Shown here: one piece after another, positions 44,728 through 54,162 of the stretch
Layout: the number at the start of each line of letters is the position of its first letter
Numbering within the stretch: the first letter of the stretch is position 1
DNA from: Halarcobacter mediterraneus
Lineage (GTDB): Bacteria; Campylobacterota; Campylobacteria; Campylobacterales; Arcobacteraceae
Assembly (NCBI RefSeq): GCF_004116625.1
Contig: NZ_NXIE01000001.1
Span: 124,001-188,000, forward strand
Direction of reading: 5' to 3'
DNA length: 64,000 nt
The notes under the pieces: model-generated
Seen by the model: the letters and a program-made list of their open reading frames with translations, nothing else
Database searches by the model: none
Told to the model about the DNA's origin: nothing
Program-made: the position numbers and the translations under genes

Positions 44728-45987
44728 TCAACAAAATAACAATTTAAGTTTATTTATATAATTTTGATTTTTTTTATAATATTCTTTTTGTTTTTTATAT
44801 ATTTGGAATAAAATTGAGTAAAAAAAAGTATCTTTATTTTTTTCAATATCAAACAAATATATATTATTTCCTGATTTAGTTTTTCCTACTTTATTAAAAC
44901 CATATTTTTCTAATTTATTTTTAAAGTGACTTCTTCCATTTGTATCTTTATATTCTACTGTAAAAACTTTTTTTACATTATGTTCAACCATAAGACTTAT
45001 TATCTTATCGCCTAAAGATGCAATAAAGTATTTAATTAATCTTTTATTATAATATTTAGAATTAACATCAATAACAAGAGAACCAACATGTAGAATTATT
45101 TCATCATTTATATTATGATCAATAATATCTTCTAACTCAAAATCATTTTCGTCAATTATGCTATTTCTTAATTTTTCATATGTATAATTTAAAACTACTT
45201 CAACATGAATAAATCCTAATATATTTTCATTTTCTTTTAAAATAGACCAAAATTTTGGTGATTTATTATAAATATCCTTGAGAGATTGAAAAGATAAAGT
45301 TTGATTATTTTGTTTGTTATCAAAATAAGATTTTTTTGCTAGTAAATCTATTTGTCTAAGTTCAATATCTGGAATAATATAATTTTCATCATAATAAGGA
45401 TAAGAAATAGAACTTATACTTTTCAGAAAAGCATTTTCTTTACTATATAGTTTCATATGTAAACATATTATTTTCTCATAAAAAATTGATATCAATATAT
45501 CACTAGAAATTATTAAAATAAGAATATATATATTTTTAAAAATAATTATACTTAAAAAGTATAAAATAGAATAAATAAGAAAAAGTTTTATAGCCAAAAC
45601 TTCTTTTTCTTGTTTATTGATTTCCCATAATAAATTCAAAAACTTTGTTAAAAATAAGTATAAAGCTATGAAAAAAATTGGATTAGGGTATTTATTATAA
45701 TCCAAAATAACTATAACAGATAAATACAATAAGATAATGATGATAAAATCAATAATAGTATGTGTAATTGTATAATCTTTTTTAGTGTATTCATTATCTG
45801 TATATAAGTAATCCATTACATAAGAGATTAATATTAATAAAAAGAGTACATACCTTTCAATATTATTTATCATATATATATAATCAAACTTATCAAGAAC
45901 ATTGTATATAACTGAACCTAAAAAGGATGGATATACTAAACCTATAATAAATTTGTGTTGTAAATTTTCTTTTTCCTCAAAACTCAC
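44728..45987 (-). CDS. six-helix membrane protein with acetyltransferase-like C-terminal domain
   Basis: This 419-aa protein has about six hydrophobic segments in the first 180 residues, then a cytosolic part of about 230 residues. The latter has the rough layout of a GNAT domain: SLVIDVNSKYYNKRLIKYFI, VKKVFTVEYKDTNGRSHFKNKLEKYGFNKVG. GNAT enzymes transfer acyl groups from CoA. The match is by layout and uncertain. No neighbour explains a substrate. The gene is part of the unrecognised block between the two XRE modules. Confidence 0.6.
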   Translation of the reverse strand: MSFEEKENLQHKFIIGLVYPSFLGSVIYNVLDKFDYIYMINNIERYVLFLLILISYVMDYLYTDNEYTKKDYTITHTIIDFIIIILLYLSVIVILDYNKYPNPIFFIALYLFLTKFLNLLWEINKQEKEVLAIKLFLIYSILYFLSIIIFKNIYILILIISSDILISIFYEKIICLHMKLYSKENAFLKSISSISYPYYDENYIIPDIELRQIDLLAKKSYFDNKQNNQTLSFQSLKDIYNKSPKFWSILKENENILGFIHVEVVLNYTYEKLRNSIIDENDFELEDIIDHNINDEIILHVGSLVIDVNSKYYNKRLIKYFIASLGDKIISLMVEHNVKKVFTVEYKDTNGRSHFKNKLEKYGFNKVGKTKSGNNIYLFDIEKNKDTFFYSILFQIYKKQKEYYKKNQNYINKLKLLFC

Positions 45988-46059
45988 TTTAAATTCTACC
46001 TTATTCTATTGATTTGCTTTGCTAGAGACTTAGTTGATAAATACTCATTTCCTTTGGTG

Positions 46060-46165
46060 TTAAAAAACATAAATTAGGATAGATAAAGTGGTTTTCCCAC
46101 ACCCACAATTAATGAGTAAATTTAACATCTGATAATGGAATTTCTGTTAGAAGTCCTAGTTTCAT
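46060..46165 (-). pseudogene. possible P-loop ATPase remnant
   Basis: On the minus strand, ATGAAACTAGGACTTC opens an 18-residue frame (MKLGLLTEIPLSD) ending at a stop. A shifted frame then reads NCGCGKTTLSIL, an almost perfect Walker A, before stopping. This looks like the start of an ATPase gene broken by frameshift and deletion. The remainder is not present. Confidence 0.35.
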
Positions 46166-46192
46166 TTAGTCTCTTTATATAAAATTTCTATG

Positions 46193-48562
46193 TTAAAAAT
46201 TCATAGTTAATTCTTTAAGGTTACCTCTTTTTATAATCTCTAATTTGATTAATAATTCAAATTTATCGAAATCTTGTTTTTCTACAATTTCATCTAGTTT
46301 TGATAACTGAAGATTGTTTTTTTCTATTAATAATGCTGCATCTTGTTTTTCAAAACTTCTTGGATATTGTATTAAAAGTACTTTTATACATTTTAAACTA
46401 TTATGTTCAATAGCTTTTTTAATAATCTCTTTTATTTCAATTTTTTCATCTGATTCTAGATGCTTATGAAGTGCATCTTCTTTATCATCTTTAATTATTA
46501 TATTAATATCAAAATGTAGACCATTATTAAGATTTTTTATGTCACTTTTTATAATATTTGAACTATTATCTTCATGACTTAAGAGATCAATATTTTTAAA
46601 TTTTTTTTGGTTTATTTTAATTAAAATATTAAAAATTGAATTGATTTGTTTATTGAAATTTGAACCAAAAGAATAAGAAGTATAGCTTAAAGTTTCGCTA
46701 ATTATTAAATCATATATCTTATTGGATTCCATACCAATATCAATAAGATTATTTATATAAGTTACTAATCTATCACTTTCTACAAATAATGCCTTTTTCA
46801 AATAAAATATCAATATAGTTGAATAGGTTTTTAATAATTCATTTTCACTTTCAGGTTCTATAGCTTTTACAAAATTAAAAAAAACTTCTTCTGTTTTACT
46901 TATGTAATCATTATTTACTCCAAGTCCATCAAGCTTTTTATATAACTCCATATACTTTAAAATAAATTTATTCTTATTTTTCTGTGATAAACTATTAAAT
47001 TTTGTAGAATTTAAAAAATGAGAATAGTGATTATTTACAATCTCAAAATTTGTTACACTACTAACTTTTATATTTAAATTATTTAAAAATTGAATGTATA
47101 TGTTAAAAGATACTCTTTCATCAATAATAAAATCATGAAGAAAAAAATCTGAATAAATTTCAATACACTCTTTAATATTTAATATACTTAGATTATTTTT
47201 TATTATCTCTTCTAATTCATTGTGTAAAGTATCAATTGTTATTAAAATAGAGTTTGATTTATATTTTTTATATTTTGAAATATAATTTACAAATTCAAGT
47301 TCATATTTAAAATTGTTTTTATTAAATATTTGTAGATAATTTTTTAAATCATTTGATAAAGATTTATTATTTGAAATAAAATTAATAAAGTCTAATTTAT
47401 AATATTCATACAAGTTATCATATAAATTTTTATAATCAAAATTATACTTTATTTCAAATATGGGATAAATATTATGCCTTAAATTATGAAAGCTAATAAT
47501 AACTTCAATAACTAATTGTATTTCATTTATCTCCTTAAGTTTTTTATTTTGAAAATATTTAAAAAAGTAGTTTATTGCTTGTTCATAATTTTTAATTTCA
47601 ATAAATTTTAGTATTGCATTAAGTGCAATAAATTCATATATTTCATGCTCTAAATATATTTTTTTTACAATTGAACAAAAAGGACACCTCTCTTTACTAG
47701 AAAGTTCCTTTACCTCTCTTAATGTAAAATCTTGAGGATAAAACATTGTTTTATAGATTAAAATATCTCGATATAAACTTTTGTCTTCATAGTATGTGTT
47801 TTTATACATCTTTTTTAATTCGTTGTATTTAAAATATGTACTTCTTGAAGCACTTAATTCCCCCTCTTTATTAAGTCTAACTTGTTTTTCTAAATTTGAT
47901 TCAGAATTAGTTTCATCTCTTCTTTCTTTACTATATAATTTTTCTTTTAAAGTAATAAAGTTTTGAGATATATGGTTAAATTTTTCATCAAACATTTTTT
48001 GCTTTAGTATATTTTCAAGTTTTTGCATTAAATTTATAGTATTACTGTCTCTATATTTATATCCCAATTTATCAATTAACTTATTATATATTGTAGCAAT
48101 AAGGATATCATCTAGTTTTTTTTCCTCATATATGGGGATAGCTTTTTCTTGATAGCCAAATTTTTCAACATAATTTATGTATATATCATCATAGCCATTA
48201 TGATTTAATATACAATATTCAATAATAGAATAGGTTAATTTTTTAAAATCATTAGGAGGTAAAGTAACTTTAGAAAAAGTAATTTGATCAACTGTTTCAC
48301 AATTTTCTAATAAATCATCCATTTTATTAACAATATCAATCATAAAAGTTTTAAAAGCTTCAAGTTTTGAAAACTCTGAAATATTCTCAAATATAAATTC
48401 TAATAAATTTAAGGATTGATATATTTGTTTATTTTTTTGAAATAGAAATAATAGGTTTTTAAGATGTTCTATGAATTCATCATCAAATTCTTTTTGTTTA
48501 AATTTAATATTTAAAATTTCATTTTCTCTTATAATTTCATCATTAATATTAGATATTGACAT
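46193..48562 (-). CDS. large hypothetical protein, 789 aa
   Basis: This 789-aa protein is rich in N, K, I and L and predicted helical throughout, with repeated alpha-helical pair-like stretches. A lone CPFC (near 291) might be a metal-binding or redox site. A polar linker lies at about 200-235 (SKERRDETNSESNLEKQ). No known domain or active-site motif is evident. It is the largest gene in the block between the two XRE modules and is read toward the membrane/acetyltransferase-like gene. Confidence 0.6.
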   Translation of the reverse strand: MSISNINDEIIRENEILNIKFKQKEFDDEFIEHLKNLLFLFQKNKQIYQSLNLLEFIFENISEFSKLEAFKTFMIDIVNKMDDLLENCETVDQITFSKVTLPPNDFKKLTYSIIEYCILNHNGYDDIYINYVEKFGYQEKAIPIYEEKKLDDILIATIYNKLIDKLGYKYRDSNTINLMQKLENILKQKMFDEKFNHISQNFITLKEKLYSKERRDETNSESNLEKQVRLNKEGELSASRSTYFKYNELKKMYKNTYYEDKSLYRDILIYKTMFYPQDFTLREVKELSSKERCPFCSIVKKIYLEHEIYEFIALNAILKFIEIKNYEQAINYFFKYFQNKKLKEINEIQLVIEVIISFHNLRHNIYPIFEIKYNFDYKNLYDNLYEYYKLDFINFISNNKSLSNDLKNYLQIFNKNNFKYELEFVNYISKYKKYKSNSILITIDTLHNELEEIIKNNLSILNIKECIEIYSDFFLHDFIIDERVSFNIYIQFLNNLNIKVSSVTNFEIVNNHYSHFLNSTKFNSLSQKNKNKFILKYMELYKKLDGLGVNNDYISKTEEVFFNFVKAIEPESENELLKTYSTILIFYLKKALFVESDRLVTYINNLIDIGMESNKIYDLIISETLSYTSYSFGSNFNKQINSIFNILIKINQKKFKNIDLLSHEDNSSNIIKSDIKNLNNGLHFDINIIIKDDKEDALHKHLESDEKIEIKEIIKKAIEHNSLKCIKVLLIQYPRSFEKQDAALLIEKNNLQLSKLDEIVEKQDFDKFELLIKLEIIKRGNLKELTMNF

Positions 48563-48974
48563 AATATTTTACAGACCTTTTTTAATATTTAAATTTTTCG
48601 AGAATAGATTTTATTTTCATTTTATTTTTTGTTTTACTAACAGCTAATATCTGATTAGAAATCTTTAAAAATAAATAATATTATATGTAATACTCTTTAA
48701 AAAATAATGAAATGTTTTATGGAAATATACTTTTTTTTACATTTATTAAAAATACTTAAACGATTTTGATTTAAGGTTAGACTATTTTAATTACAACCAA
48801 ATGGGCAGTTGATAATAGACTTTATGAGAAAAAAACAGTAGTATATGTCGATTTTTAAGGCTCTATTGCTTTTAAATAGAAAAATTTATAAAAATATTGT
48901 TTTTTTCTAAAAAACGACACAACCTTTCCATTACTAGTGTTAAACTTCTTTTATAAAACAAAAAGGAGTGACCA
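48563..48974. other. 410-bp AT-rich divergent intergenic region
   Basis: This region lies between the 789-aa gene and the second GVALAATG gene. It holds the 20-bp motif AAAACGACACAACCTTTCCA at 48911-48930 and an AAAGGAG ribosome site near 48961. I see no coding frame with a credible start and no other clear repeat. Confidence 0.5.
48911..48930 (+). promoter_or_regulatory. 20-bp motif upstream of GVALAATG gene, copy 2
   Basis: AAAACGACACAACCTTTCCA, 45 bases before the start of the second GVALAATG gene, matches 19 of 20 bases of the motif before copy 1. Conservation at the same distance from both starts suggests a shared regulator or promoter element. Confidence 0.65.
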
Positions 48975-49619
48975 ATGCTACCAGTATTTATTATAGGTGG
49001 AGTTGCATTAGCTGCAACTGGCTTTGGATTAAGAAAGTATGTCCAAGAGAATGATAAACAAGAGCTATTAGAAGATGCTTATATTGGTTTTACAAATTGG
49101 GGAGATAATCTTGGAAGAAAAATAGCTGATTTTGGAGATAGCTTTTTTGAGAATAAAGATGAAGAAGAACCCAAAGATAGTATTGAAAAGTTTGATGAAC
49201 TAAGTTCTATTTTTTTTGAGCATTTAATACCAATGTTTCTAGAAACTTATGGAAGTTTTAAGAATCTTCCAGAATTAGAAATGAAGCAGTTTTATACTTT
49301 AGAATCAGAGGCAAATTATAATCTATTTAAAATAACAGATAAATCCAAAATCGAATTGGATTCTTGTGTTAGTAAATTTGCAAAGGGTATTTATGCTGTA
49401 AAAGTAGAATTAGAAGAAATAAAACTATTATGTAATGGTAATAATAATTTTAAAACTCTTTCTAAATCTACTAAGAAAAAGATTAAAAATACACATTTAC
49501 TAATGATTAGACTTATAAAGATTTATAATCATGATATCATTGATGAAGATGGTCAGTTATTAGAACAATATATAAGAGAACTAGATGAGATTAAAATTAT
49601 CGCAGATAAGATTATTTAG
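48975..49619 (+). CDS. GVALAATG protein, copy 2 (larger)
   Basis: This 214-aa protein has an N-terminal hydrophobic segment, LPVFIIGGVALAATGFGLRKYV, resembling copy 1 at 43096-43290. The rest is charged and helical (SKIELDSCVSKFAKGIYAVKVELEEI), without a recognised domain. The N-terminus could be a membrane anchor. It has AAAGGAG before the ATG and converges on an XRE gene with an 8-base overlap of 3' ends. The function is unknown. Confidence 0.65.
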   Translation: MLPVFIIGGVALAATGFGLRKYVQENDKQELLEDAYIGFTNWGDNLGRKIADFGDSFFENKDEEEPKDSIEKFDELSSIFFEHLIPMFLETYGSFKNLPELEMKQFYTLESEANYNLFKITDKSKIELDSCVSKFAKGIYAVKVELEEIKLLCNGNNNFKTLSKSTKKKIKNTHLLMIRLIKIYNHDIIDEDGQLLEQYIRELDEIKIIADKII

Positions 49620-49848
49620 TTTTTAAGAAATCACAAAGGTCAATTTCGAGAATTTGTGAGATTTTCAGAAGTTGTTCAAGATTAAAATGTTTGCTTTTAT
49701 AGTATATCTCAGCACCTGATACTACAGAGACTGATTTATATCCCATTTTTAAAGATAAATCAAGTTGAGATAACTTTTTTTCTTTTCGATATTTGGCAAC
49801 ATTTTTACCAATAGTTTTATAAAGCTGTTCAGGAGTGATATCTTGCAT
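49612..49848 (-). CDS. XRE-family DNA-binding regulator, copy 2
   Basis: This 78-aa protein has a helix-turn-helix (GKNVAKYRKEKKLSQLDLSL, SVSVVSGAEIYYKSKHFNLEQ) resembling the XRE protein at 42841-43089. Its 3' end overlaps the GVALAATG copy 2 gene, mirroring the arrangement of copy 1. It is divergent from the WYL-domain gene, so it may control both. Confidence 0.85.
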   Translation of the reverse strand: MQDITPEQLYKTIGKNVAKYRKEKKLSQLDLSLKMGYKSVSVVSGAEIYYKSKHFNLEQLLKISQILEIDLCDFLKTK

Positions 49849-49874
49849 ATTAATACAACCTACTATAAGAGATA

Positions 49875-50687
49875 ATGGTAGAAGTTTATCTTATATGTAT
49901 AGATAACTCAATCAGTAAATATACAATGTATTATACGAAGGACTTAAATGAAAGATTAAGTTTAATGCCTATAGAGAAAAAAGGCAAATATTATAGTTTA
50001 GAAGGTTATGCCCTGGGTAAATTAGGTTTTAATGATATAAAGAACTTTGCAACACTAAGTGGTATAAAGTCTTTATATCCTGATTTAACTAATGAGTTTA
50101 TTACTGATATTTTAAACTCAAAACTAAATAATGCATATCTTATAAAAAACCAAGGTTTTGAAGATATTAGTAATAGGAAACAAGACTTTGAAGATTTAAG
50201 TGGAGCTATTCTTAGGAATAGCCCAGTAAATTTTATTTACTATAAAAAACAAAGAAAAGTAAATCCATATAAACTTATCAATAATAATGGTATTTGGTAT
50301 CTTCTGGCAGATGAAAATGATAAACTAAAAACATTTACTTTTTCAAAAATTACTAAATTTAGGTGGGAAGATGAGAATAAAAAATTCTCTCCTAAAAAAG
50401 ATTTTTTAAAAGAGCTTGAACAAAATAAAAGTAATTGGTATACCGATAAAATTGAAGTTATTCTACAAGTAGACAATGAAGCAAAAGAATATTTTAATAG
50501 AAAAGAGATATTCCCAAATCAAAAGATACTTGATAAGAATGATGAATATTTGACTATTTCTACAAAAGTATCTTATGATGATGAAGTATTAAAAGTTGTT
50601 AAGTATTGGATACCTTATATTAAGATTGTTGAGCCAGTATATTTGAAAGAGAAGTTAGCTAAATTATTAAAAACTTATATATCTTAG
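49875..50687 (+). CDS. WYL-domain regulator, N-terminally unusual
   Basis: This 270-aa protein has a WYL domain (about 115-170: FIYYKKQRKVNPYKLINNNG, WYLLADENDKLKTFTFSKI). WYL proteins are usually ligand-sensing transcription regulators of defence systems and carry an N-terminal winged helix. Here the first 28 residues do not form a recognisable helix-turn-helix, and the KDLNERLSLMPIEKKGKYYSLEGY stretch resembles the region just after it, so the DNA-binding part may be lost. It precedes hsdM by 89 bases and is divergent from XRE copy 2. Confidence 0.8.
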   Translation: MVEVYLICIDNSISKYTMYYTKDLNERLSLMPIEKKGKYYSLEGYALGKLGFNDIKNFATLSGIKSLYPDLTNEFITDILNSKLNNAYLIKNQGFEDISNRKQDFEDLSGAILRNSPVNFIYYKKQRKVNPYKLINNNGIWYLLADENDKLKTFTFSKITKFRWEDENKKFSPKKDFLKELEQNKSNWYTDKIEVILQVDNEAKEYFNRKEIFPNQKILDKNDEYLTISTKVSYDDEVLKVVKYWIPYIKIVEPVYLKEKLAKLLKTYIS

Positions 50688-50776
50688 TCAATCTCCATGT
50701 ATAGGAGTATATTACTTATTATTAAATACAATTTAGATAAAATAATTAAAAACAATATTATAGGACTATTTATTTA

Positions 50777-52345
50777 ATGGCAAAAGCAAAAGCAGTAAAA
50801 AAACAAAAGAGTATGGAAGAGACGCTGTGGGACAGTGCAAATAAGTTAAGAGGAACAGTTGAGTCAAGCGAATATAAGCATATAGTTTTAGGACTGATTT
50901 TCTTAAAGTTTGTAAGTGATACATTTGAAGAAAGAAAAGAGCAATTAATATCAGAGGGTAAAGAAGCATTTTTAGACATGGTAGAATTTTATACTATGGA
51001 AAATGTTTTTTATCTTCCTAAAAACTCACGTTGGTCATACATAAAACAAAATGCAAAACAAGATGATATAGCTCTTAAAATAGATACTGCTTTATCAACT
51101 ATTGAAAAAAACAATCCATCTTTAAAAGGTGCATTACCTGATAACTACTTTTCAAGACTAGGGCTTGATGTAAGTAAGTTAGCTGCTTTAATAGATACTA
51201 TCAATAACATCAACACTATAGAAGATAAAGGGCATGATATAGTAGGTCGTGTTTATGAATACTTCTTAAGTAATTTTGCCATAGCTGAAGGTAAAGGTAA
51301 AGGGGAGTTTTATACTCCTAAATCAATAGTAAATCTAATAGCAAATATGATTGAACCATACAAAGGTAAAATCTACGACCCTGCTTGTGGTTCAGGTGGT
51401 ATGTTTGTTCAATCTATAAAGTTTATAGAAGCTCATAAAGGAAATAAAAAAGATATTTCTATCTATGGACAAGAATATACAGCAACTACATATAAACTAG
51501 CAAAGATGAACTTAGCTATTAGAGGAATATCTGCAAACCTTGGAGATGTACCAGCTGATACATTTGCAAAAGACCAACACAAAGATTTAAAAGCTGATTT
51601 TATCATGGCTAATCCTCCGTTTAATCAAAAAGATTGGAGAGGAACAAATGAACTACTAGATGACCCAAGATGGTCAGGATATGAAGTACCTCCAACATCA
51701 AATGCAAACTATGGTTGGATACTAAATATGGTTTCAAAACTATCTCAAAATGGTGTTGCAGGTTTTGTCCTTGCAAATGGTGCATTAAGTGGTGGTGGAG
51801 ATGAATATGAGATAAGAAAACAGCTTATTGAAAATGATTTGGTAGAATCTATTGTTATCTTACCTAGAAACCTTTTCTATACAACGGATATTAGTGTTAC
51901 TCTATGGATTTTAAATGCAAATAAAAAGAAAAGAGAGTTTGAACAAAATGGAGTAAATAAAATTCATAGAGATAGAACAAATGAAATCTTATTTATGGAT
52001 TTAAGACAAAAGGGTGTTCCTTTTGAAAAGAAATTTACACAGTTTGATGAAGAAACAATAAATGAAATATCTACTACTTATCATACTTGGCAAAGTGATA
52101 AAGATTCTTATGAAAATATAGCTGAATACTGTTATAGTGCTTCAAAAGATGAAGTAGAGAAAAAAGATTATTCCCTAGTACCTAGCAAATATATTGAGTT
52201 TGTAAATAGAGATGAAAATATTGACTTTGATACAAAAATGACAAATCTTCAAAGTGAATTTATGCAACTTCTAAAAAATGAAGAACAATCAAAACAAGAA
52301 CTATTAACAGTATTTAAAGAGTTGGGTTATGAAATCAAACTATAA
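50777..52345 (+). CDS. hsdM: type I restriction-modification system, DNA methyltransferase subunit
   Basis: This 522-aa N6-adenine methyltransferase has the N-terminal helical domain (about 10-150), SAM motif I DPACGSGGMF (near 200) and catalytic NPPF in FIMANPPFNQ (near 275). It forms the M2S modification enzyme with HsdS and the full restriction complex with HsdR, both encoded nearby. It overlaps hsdS by 17 bases. The N-terminal tail is lysine-rich. Confidence 0.95.
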   Translation: MAKAKAVKKQKSMEETLWDSANKLRGTVESSEYKHIVLGLIFLKFVSDTFEERKEQLISEGKEAFLDMVEFYTMENVFYLPKNSRWSYIKQNAKQDDIALKIDTALSTIEKNNPSLKGALPDNYFSRLGLDVSKLAALIDTINNINTIEDKGHDIVGRVYEYFLSNFAIAEGKGKGEFYTPKSIVNLIANMIEPYKGKIYDPACGSGGMFVQSIKFIEAHKGNKKDISIYGQEYTATTYKLAKMNLAIRGISANLGDVPADTFAKDQHKDLKADFIMANPPFNQKDWRGTNELLDDPRWSGYEVPPTSNANYGWILNMVSKLSQNGVAGFVLANGALSGGGDEYEIRKQLIENDLVESIVILPRNLFYTTDISVTLWILNANKKKREFEQNGVNKIHRDRTNEILFMDLRQKGVPFEKKFTQFDEETINEISTTYHTWQSDKDSYENIAEYCYSASKDEVEKKDYSLVPSKYIEFVNRDENIDFDTKMTNLQSEFMQLLKNEEQSKQELLTVFKELGYEIKL

Positions 52346-53570
52346 AAAGCTTGGTCAATATATTCAACAAGTAAGTATTAAAAATACTGATTTAAAAGTT
52401 GACAATCTTCTTGGTGTAAGTATAACTAAGCAATTTATCCCTTCTATTGCAAATACTATTGGTACTGATATGTCAAAGTATAAAGTAGTAAAAAAAGGTC
52501 AGTTTACTTATGGTTCTATTACTTCTAGAAATGGAGATAAAATATCTATAGCTTTACTTGAAGATGATGAAGCTATTGTTTCTACATCATATACAGTATT
52601 TGAGATTATAGATACAAATGAACTAATTCCAGAATATCTTATGATGTGGTTTAGAAGACCAGAGTTTGATAGATATGCAAGATATATGTCTCATGGTAGT
52701 ACAAGAGAAGCATTTGGATGGGAAGAGATGTGTGATGTAGAATTACCAGTTCCATCACCTGAAAAACAAAAAGAAATAGTAAAAGAGTATCACACTATCG
52801 TGAAGCGAATTAAACTAAATGAGACACTAAATCAAAAACTAGAAGATACAGCACAAAGTATCTATAAAGAGTGGTTTGTAAATTTTGAGTTTCCAGATGA
52901 AAATGGTAAGCCATATAAATCAAATGGTGGTGAGATGGAATACTCGGATGAATTGGATATGGAGACGCCTGAAGGGTGGATTTCATTAAGTCTTGAAGAA
53001 GTATGTACTTTAATTACTAAAGGTACAACACCACAAAATATGTTTAATAAAAAATTTGATTCTAGTGTAAATTATTTAAAAGCAGAATGTATAAATATGT
53101 TTCATGGAATAGATGAAAAAAGACTTTCATTTATCGAAGAAGATACGCATTTAAAAGAACTAAAAAGGTCAATACTAAAAGAAGATGATTTATTGTTTTC
53201 AATTGCAGGCACATTAGGTAAATTTTCAAAAGTATATAAGAAAATCTTACCTGCAAATATAAATCAAGCAATAGCAATTATACGAGTGAATCAAGATAAA
53301 ATTAGTTTAAATTATATTGAAGGATTATTTTTAAGTGGTTGGCATACTGAATTTTACAGAGATAATGTTCAACAAGCTGTACAAGAAAATTTAAGTTTAA
53401 CTACAATTAAGGCATTACCAATTTTAATACCATGTAATTCTGTTTTGGAAAAAATAAATCTTGTAATGAAATCTATTCTGAAAACTTTTGAACAAACAAA
53501 TAAAGAAAATGAAATGTTGATTGAATTAAAAGATGTTTTACTTTCAAAAATGGCAACGATAGATGGGTAA
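52329..53570 (+). CDS. hsdS: type I restriction-modification system, specificity subunit
   Basis: This 413-aa protein has two target-recognition domains. The first ends near the conserved EKQKEIVKEYH helix region (about 160), and the second begins near 210 (ETPEGWISLSLEEVCTLITKGTTP) and ends in an ENEMLIELKDVLLSKM helix. HsdS sets the DNA sequence recognised by the complex. The sequence target cannot be deduced. It overlaps hsdM and is followed by a membrane gene after 10 bases. Confidence 0.92.
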   Translation: MKSNYKKLGQYIQQVSIKNTDLKVDNLLGVSITKQFIPSIANTIGTDMSKYKVVKKGQFTYGSITSRNGDKISIALLEDDEAIVSTSYTVFEIIDTNELIPEYLMMWFRRPEFDRYARYMSHGSTREAFGWEEMCDVELPVPSPEKQKEIVKEYHTIVKRIKLNETLNQKLEDTAQSIYKEWFVNFEFPDENGKPYKSNGGEMEYSDELDMETPEGWISLSLEEVCTLITKGTTPQNMFNKKFDSSVNYLKAECINMFHGIDEKRLSFIEEDTHLKELKRSILKEDDLLFSIAGTLGKFSKVYKKILPANINQAIAIIRVNQDKISLNYIEGLFLSGWHTEFYRDNVQQAVQENLSLTTIKALPILIPCNSVLEKINLVMKSILKTFEQTNKENEMLIELKDVLLSKMATIDG

Positions 53571-53580
53571 GGAGTAGATA

Positions 53581-54162
53581 ATGAATGATAATTTTAGAAA
53601 AATTAATTTATACATATTGTCACTAGGGCTTTTATTTGCATTTTTCATTATTATTACTATTAAGTTTCCTAATGATTGTTTCAATATTAAAGATTTAGAG
53701 GACTGGAAAGATATTTTATTATCAAATGTTATCCCAATTATTTGTTTAATAATGCTTTTTTACAGTTTCTTTGCTTATAAGAAATTTGAATTTGATTTAA
53801 AAGGAACAACAGATATTCCTTTTACCGTGACAAAAGTTGAAAGTATAAACTATGAACATTTAACATTTTTAGCAACATATATTATTCCATTAATAAGTTT
53901 TGATTTTGAAAGTGTTCGTCAAATGATTGTTTTAGGTTTATTACTTGTTGTAATGGGTGTGATATATATTAAGACTGATTTATTCTATGCAAATCCATCA
54001 TTGGCATTATTGGGATTTTATATATATAAAGCCAATGGCTCTTTTAAAAATGGAATTAGAGATGATATTGTTATTATAAGTCGTGAAAAATTTATTGTTG
54101 GACAGAAAGTTTCATATATAAAACTTGATGACAGAATTTATTATGCTAAAGGAGTAAATTAG
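53581..54162 (+). CDS. kwaA: Kiwa defence membrane protein KwaA-like
   Basis: This 193-aa protein has four predicted membrane helices (about 8-26, 44-64, 92-106 and 113-131) and a conserved-looking segment LFYANPSLALLGFYIYKA near residue 135. Size, helix number and a KwaB-like gene overlapping by one base match the Kiwa antiphage system. Kiwa's KwaA sits in the inner membrane and works with KwaB. I identify it by layout and context rather than by a database search. Confidence 0.75.
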   Translation: MNDNFRKINLYILSLGLLFAFFIIITIKFPNDCFNIKDLEDWKDILLSNVIPIICLIMLFYSFFAYKKFEFDLKGTTDIPFTVTKVESINYEHLTFLATYIIPLISFDFESVRQMIVLGLLLVVMGVIYIKTDLFYANPSLALLGFYIYKANGSFKNGIRDDIVIISREKFIVGQKVSYIKLDDRIYYAKGVN

